DNA from: Margaritifera margaritifera
Lineage: Eukaryota > Mollusca > Bivalvia > Unionida > Margaritiferidae
Direction of reading: 5' to 3'
Length of the DNA stretch: 64,000 nucleotides
NCBI GenBank assembly: GCA_029931535.1
Contig: JAQPZY010001695.1
Span: 5,025,001-5,089,000 of the forward strand
How positions within the stretch are numbered: position 1 is the stretch's first letter; the number at the start of each line of letters is the position of its first letter. The notes under the pieces were generated by a model. It saw only the letters and a list, made by a program, of their open reading frames with translations. It was not told where the DNA came from and searched no databases. Below, piece by piece: positions 61,436-64,000 of the stretch. Both the position numbers and the translations under genes were made by a program.

Positions 61436-64000
61436 GTAAGTATTTTGAAAAATATGCAGACTTAGGGGCCTTGGGAAATCTAACGAAATCCATTCCTATG
61501 ATAATTTCGTACGACTAATTTTAATTGGGTATGAGTTCTCTTTTTTTAAGTCAATTGAATTTTATAGTTTAAAACCTCACGCAAATCTCTTTGAAAAACT
61601 AAAATACTGTTGTATATTGTACATTAGAATTATTTAGGGACGGACCATCTATTTTACCTCAAGATAATTAAATTTTTCAACTAATATAATGGATATAATA
61701 GGTTCTTTTTTTTATAAATCAGAGCAAGAATATTTTTTTCATGCTTAATGAGGGCCATAATTTGTAGCAAAAATATCCCAGGCACCCTTCCCCGCCACCT
61801 CCCTCCCCGAAAAGTTAAATAGTCGGCCACTTACTAACTTTCCGGAGGAAGAAGTCATGACTGTTTAAACAGTACTACATGGAATTTAGCGGCTATTTTC
61901 GCTAAGTTAATTAACAAATTACTAACAAATCTTCATAGAAAACTTTTTCTGACATATATCAATAATATTACAGTATAATATCCTTAGAATTCATTATATT
62001 AAGAAATTGGAAAGGGTACATTTTACGAAACTAATCCATGCGACGCTAAAGTCGCGTGAATATTGTATATTATGATGTCTGCTCCTGGTAATTGGCGAAT
62101 TACTTGGTTTGAGAAATATCTTCTCAACGCCAACTCCCCATAATCAAACAACTAATCACTAAAATCTAATCAAGCTATGAATGGAGACGTAAATACAAAT
62201 AGCAAATACCCTAGGTTTATTACAAAATAATGCATGTCACGACTTGGAATCAGTTGTTTTGTACTAAAATGCACGTGAAATGTTGTAAGAGCTGTAAGTG
62301 GAAGCGTTTCCTTTTCTTAAAGCCCGAGACACCACTGTAAAAGGGGGAAACTCACCAACAGTCGATCTGAATTTGGCTGTTTTCGAGGAAAGTTGCTTCT
62401 TAACGGAAGCTAATTGGTCAATTCTAACTGGTTGGTGAAGGGGATTAATTAGTCCGTAATTCAGTGCACCACGAGATCATCCAAAACTCAACCTGCTTGA
62501 CTAATCACAGCTTGCGTGTACCAAATATTTGGTACCCGCCATTTCTAGTCCTACTGGTCGGTTTCAGAACTCGACCATTAATAACAATTAAATTTACCCT
62601 TGAAAAGTATTGCCGAGAAACAAAATACATCCTCTGACGTTATTAACTGTACCTTTTGAACGCAATTTTTCCGCTCCAGTAAATAGGCATTTATTTATGC
62701 CCACCTTACATCATCTAAACTAGTGAATTATAAAAATGATTGACGAGGAACACATGTTTTGTGGGTATAAACAAGTGCTGAATTAAATATCACCGCTTGG
62801 GTGATAATGAAATATCGATTTTCCACATAAAGAACAAGGAACATGTGTTGCCTCTATGGTAAGCTAGATCATAGAATATATATGCATATATGACAAAATT
62901 AAGCATGTGCTGTACTAGTATTTATATGTGCTTGATTTTAGAGACATGGGTCGAATCGAAATTAAGCCATATAGTCAAGAAAGTTTCTGGGCATAAGTGA
63001 TTTATGCTTAAAACTCTAAATTTGACGTCCCACGTAATACAGAGTCTCACAAAATCATTTGAATTTTAATTGGAGGTTAGGGCGGATCCGTGGAGGGGGG
63101 AGGGGTCGTGAGAGCAGGCGAACTTCTTATATGGTGGCATATAGGAATATGCCGCCCGTTTAGCAAACCTGGCGGATAATCAATAGTTGTCATTTTCTTT
63201 GGTTCAAATAGCATGATTAGGCGATTGTCTCACATGATCAGGTTCATAATTCATTATTACGTTTTTGGTGGGTTCTTTTAACAACCTCCCCCCCTCCAAT
63301 GCGTACACACACAAAATTTTGTGAGGCAGCGGTAAGATTAAAAAATTGCACATCTGCCCTGACGTGGATTTGTTTGCGTAAGAATTGACACTTTACAGTC
63401 AGCTAGATTTGTCGTGTACTGTTACCTACACGTAGCAAGTGACTAGTTCATAAATAGGTGTATGAATTTAAAATTACTCTAGCACATTATTTGGTCCATT
63501 TGGGGACCATGGGTCGCATACCCCTATCCAAATTGTATGATCTTGATTATAACTGTACGCCTAGTTTTGTTGCGCAATGGAAAGAAAATATAATATATCT
63601 CACTCTCACATTCATATATAAGCTAATTAGTGATTTGCATCAACTTTACACACAAAAGAATAATGGGGCTCAAATAGTAAAGTACATAAGAACAGCCAAT
63701 GTGTCAAACACAACTACTGAATATAAAATATACGTTCACTTTAACACAGGGGAAATGCTCGTTTAAAAAGGGCTATTTTATAACTTTTTCAAATAGGAAG
63801 AAACCAAGTCAACATTGATATAGCTATACTCTCAGCCATATATGTTGTATTTTAAAGTAGGCCACAGCGACTACTTTTTGAATCCGCTTTCTTAAGAATC
63901 ACGCGATCCTGTCAAATGCGACCGTTAAAATATTTACGTGCACAATATAAGTGGCATCCAAATCTTTCTCAGACGTGAGGTCTTCCGATTGTTGTTACCG
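61436..64000 (+). other. Start of transporter intron 6, no exon found
   Basis: About 2.6 kb without a recognisable next exon. A 102-codon frame at 63,458-63,766 has no transporter-like hydrophobic pattern. A G-rich patch is at 63,090-63,115. Confidence 0.55.

Noticed and set aside
63458..63766. 102-codon + strand frame considered as the next transporter exon
   Set aside because: It lacks the transmembrane pattern expected after the LGRL helix, and no acceptor is in the right phase.

Overview
The window is eukaryotic nuclear DNA from an AT-rich invertebrate genome, most likely a mollusc (possibly a bivalve). The evidence is spliced exons with canonical acceptors, tRNA-headed SINEs of kinds I associate with mollusc genomes (one with a meta-domain-like body and target-site duplications, one with a tail reading gtaaaacacc + caaacc on its sense strand), several LINE and DNA-transposon remnants, and an extraordinary load of micro- and minisatellites. 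Nothing prokaryotic is present: no operons, no CRISPR array, no rRNA. The species assignment is inference.

Only one host gene can be supported. It lies on the + strand, with six consecutive exons between 47,924 and 61,435. They encode the middle of a major facilitator superfamily domain-containing 4 (MFSD4A/MFSD4B, sodium-dependent glucose transporter 1-like) membrane transporter. The six exons join in phase to give 284 uninterrupted codons. The N-terminal exon(s) and the C-terminal exons are not recognisable here and probably lie outside the window. The third intron seems to use a GC donor.

The rest is accessory sequence. 1-4.2 kb: a Penelope-like GIY-YIG remnant, tRNA-like repeats, and a broken transposase gene flanked by inverted ~55-bp repeats. 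5-6.7 kb: two long hairpin elements. 6.9-9.6 kb: a dead minus-strand LINE whose coding sequence has grown a 52-bp x 22 satellite. 9.8-11.1 kb: a ~34-bp array flanked by diverged direct repeats. 11.6-20.2 kb: at least four diverged copies of a ~1-2 kb non-coding unit, one of which has expanded a 51-bp segment about 20-fold. 21.3-23.6 kb: a ~460-bp duplication and a degenerate array. 24-46 kb: three tRNA-derived SINEs plus fragments, two hAT-like MITEs, two long inverted-repeat elements and several arrays. 51.9-56.7 kb: a second dead LINE (L1/Tx1-like) inside intron 3 of the transporter, carrying a hAT-like MITE with a perfect 8-bp target duplication and two coding-sequence-derived satellites (34 and 40 bp).

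The most striking pattern is that minisatellites with units of 25-60 bp arise again and again from identifiable single-copy sequence. Three arrays come from LINE reverse-transcriptase ORFs and one from a duplicated non-coding block, and many two- to four-copy tandem duplications of the same size range look like early stages. This suggests a locus- or genome-wide process of local short tandem amplification rather than spread of one satellite family.
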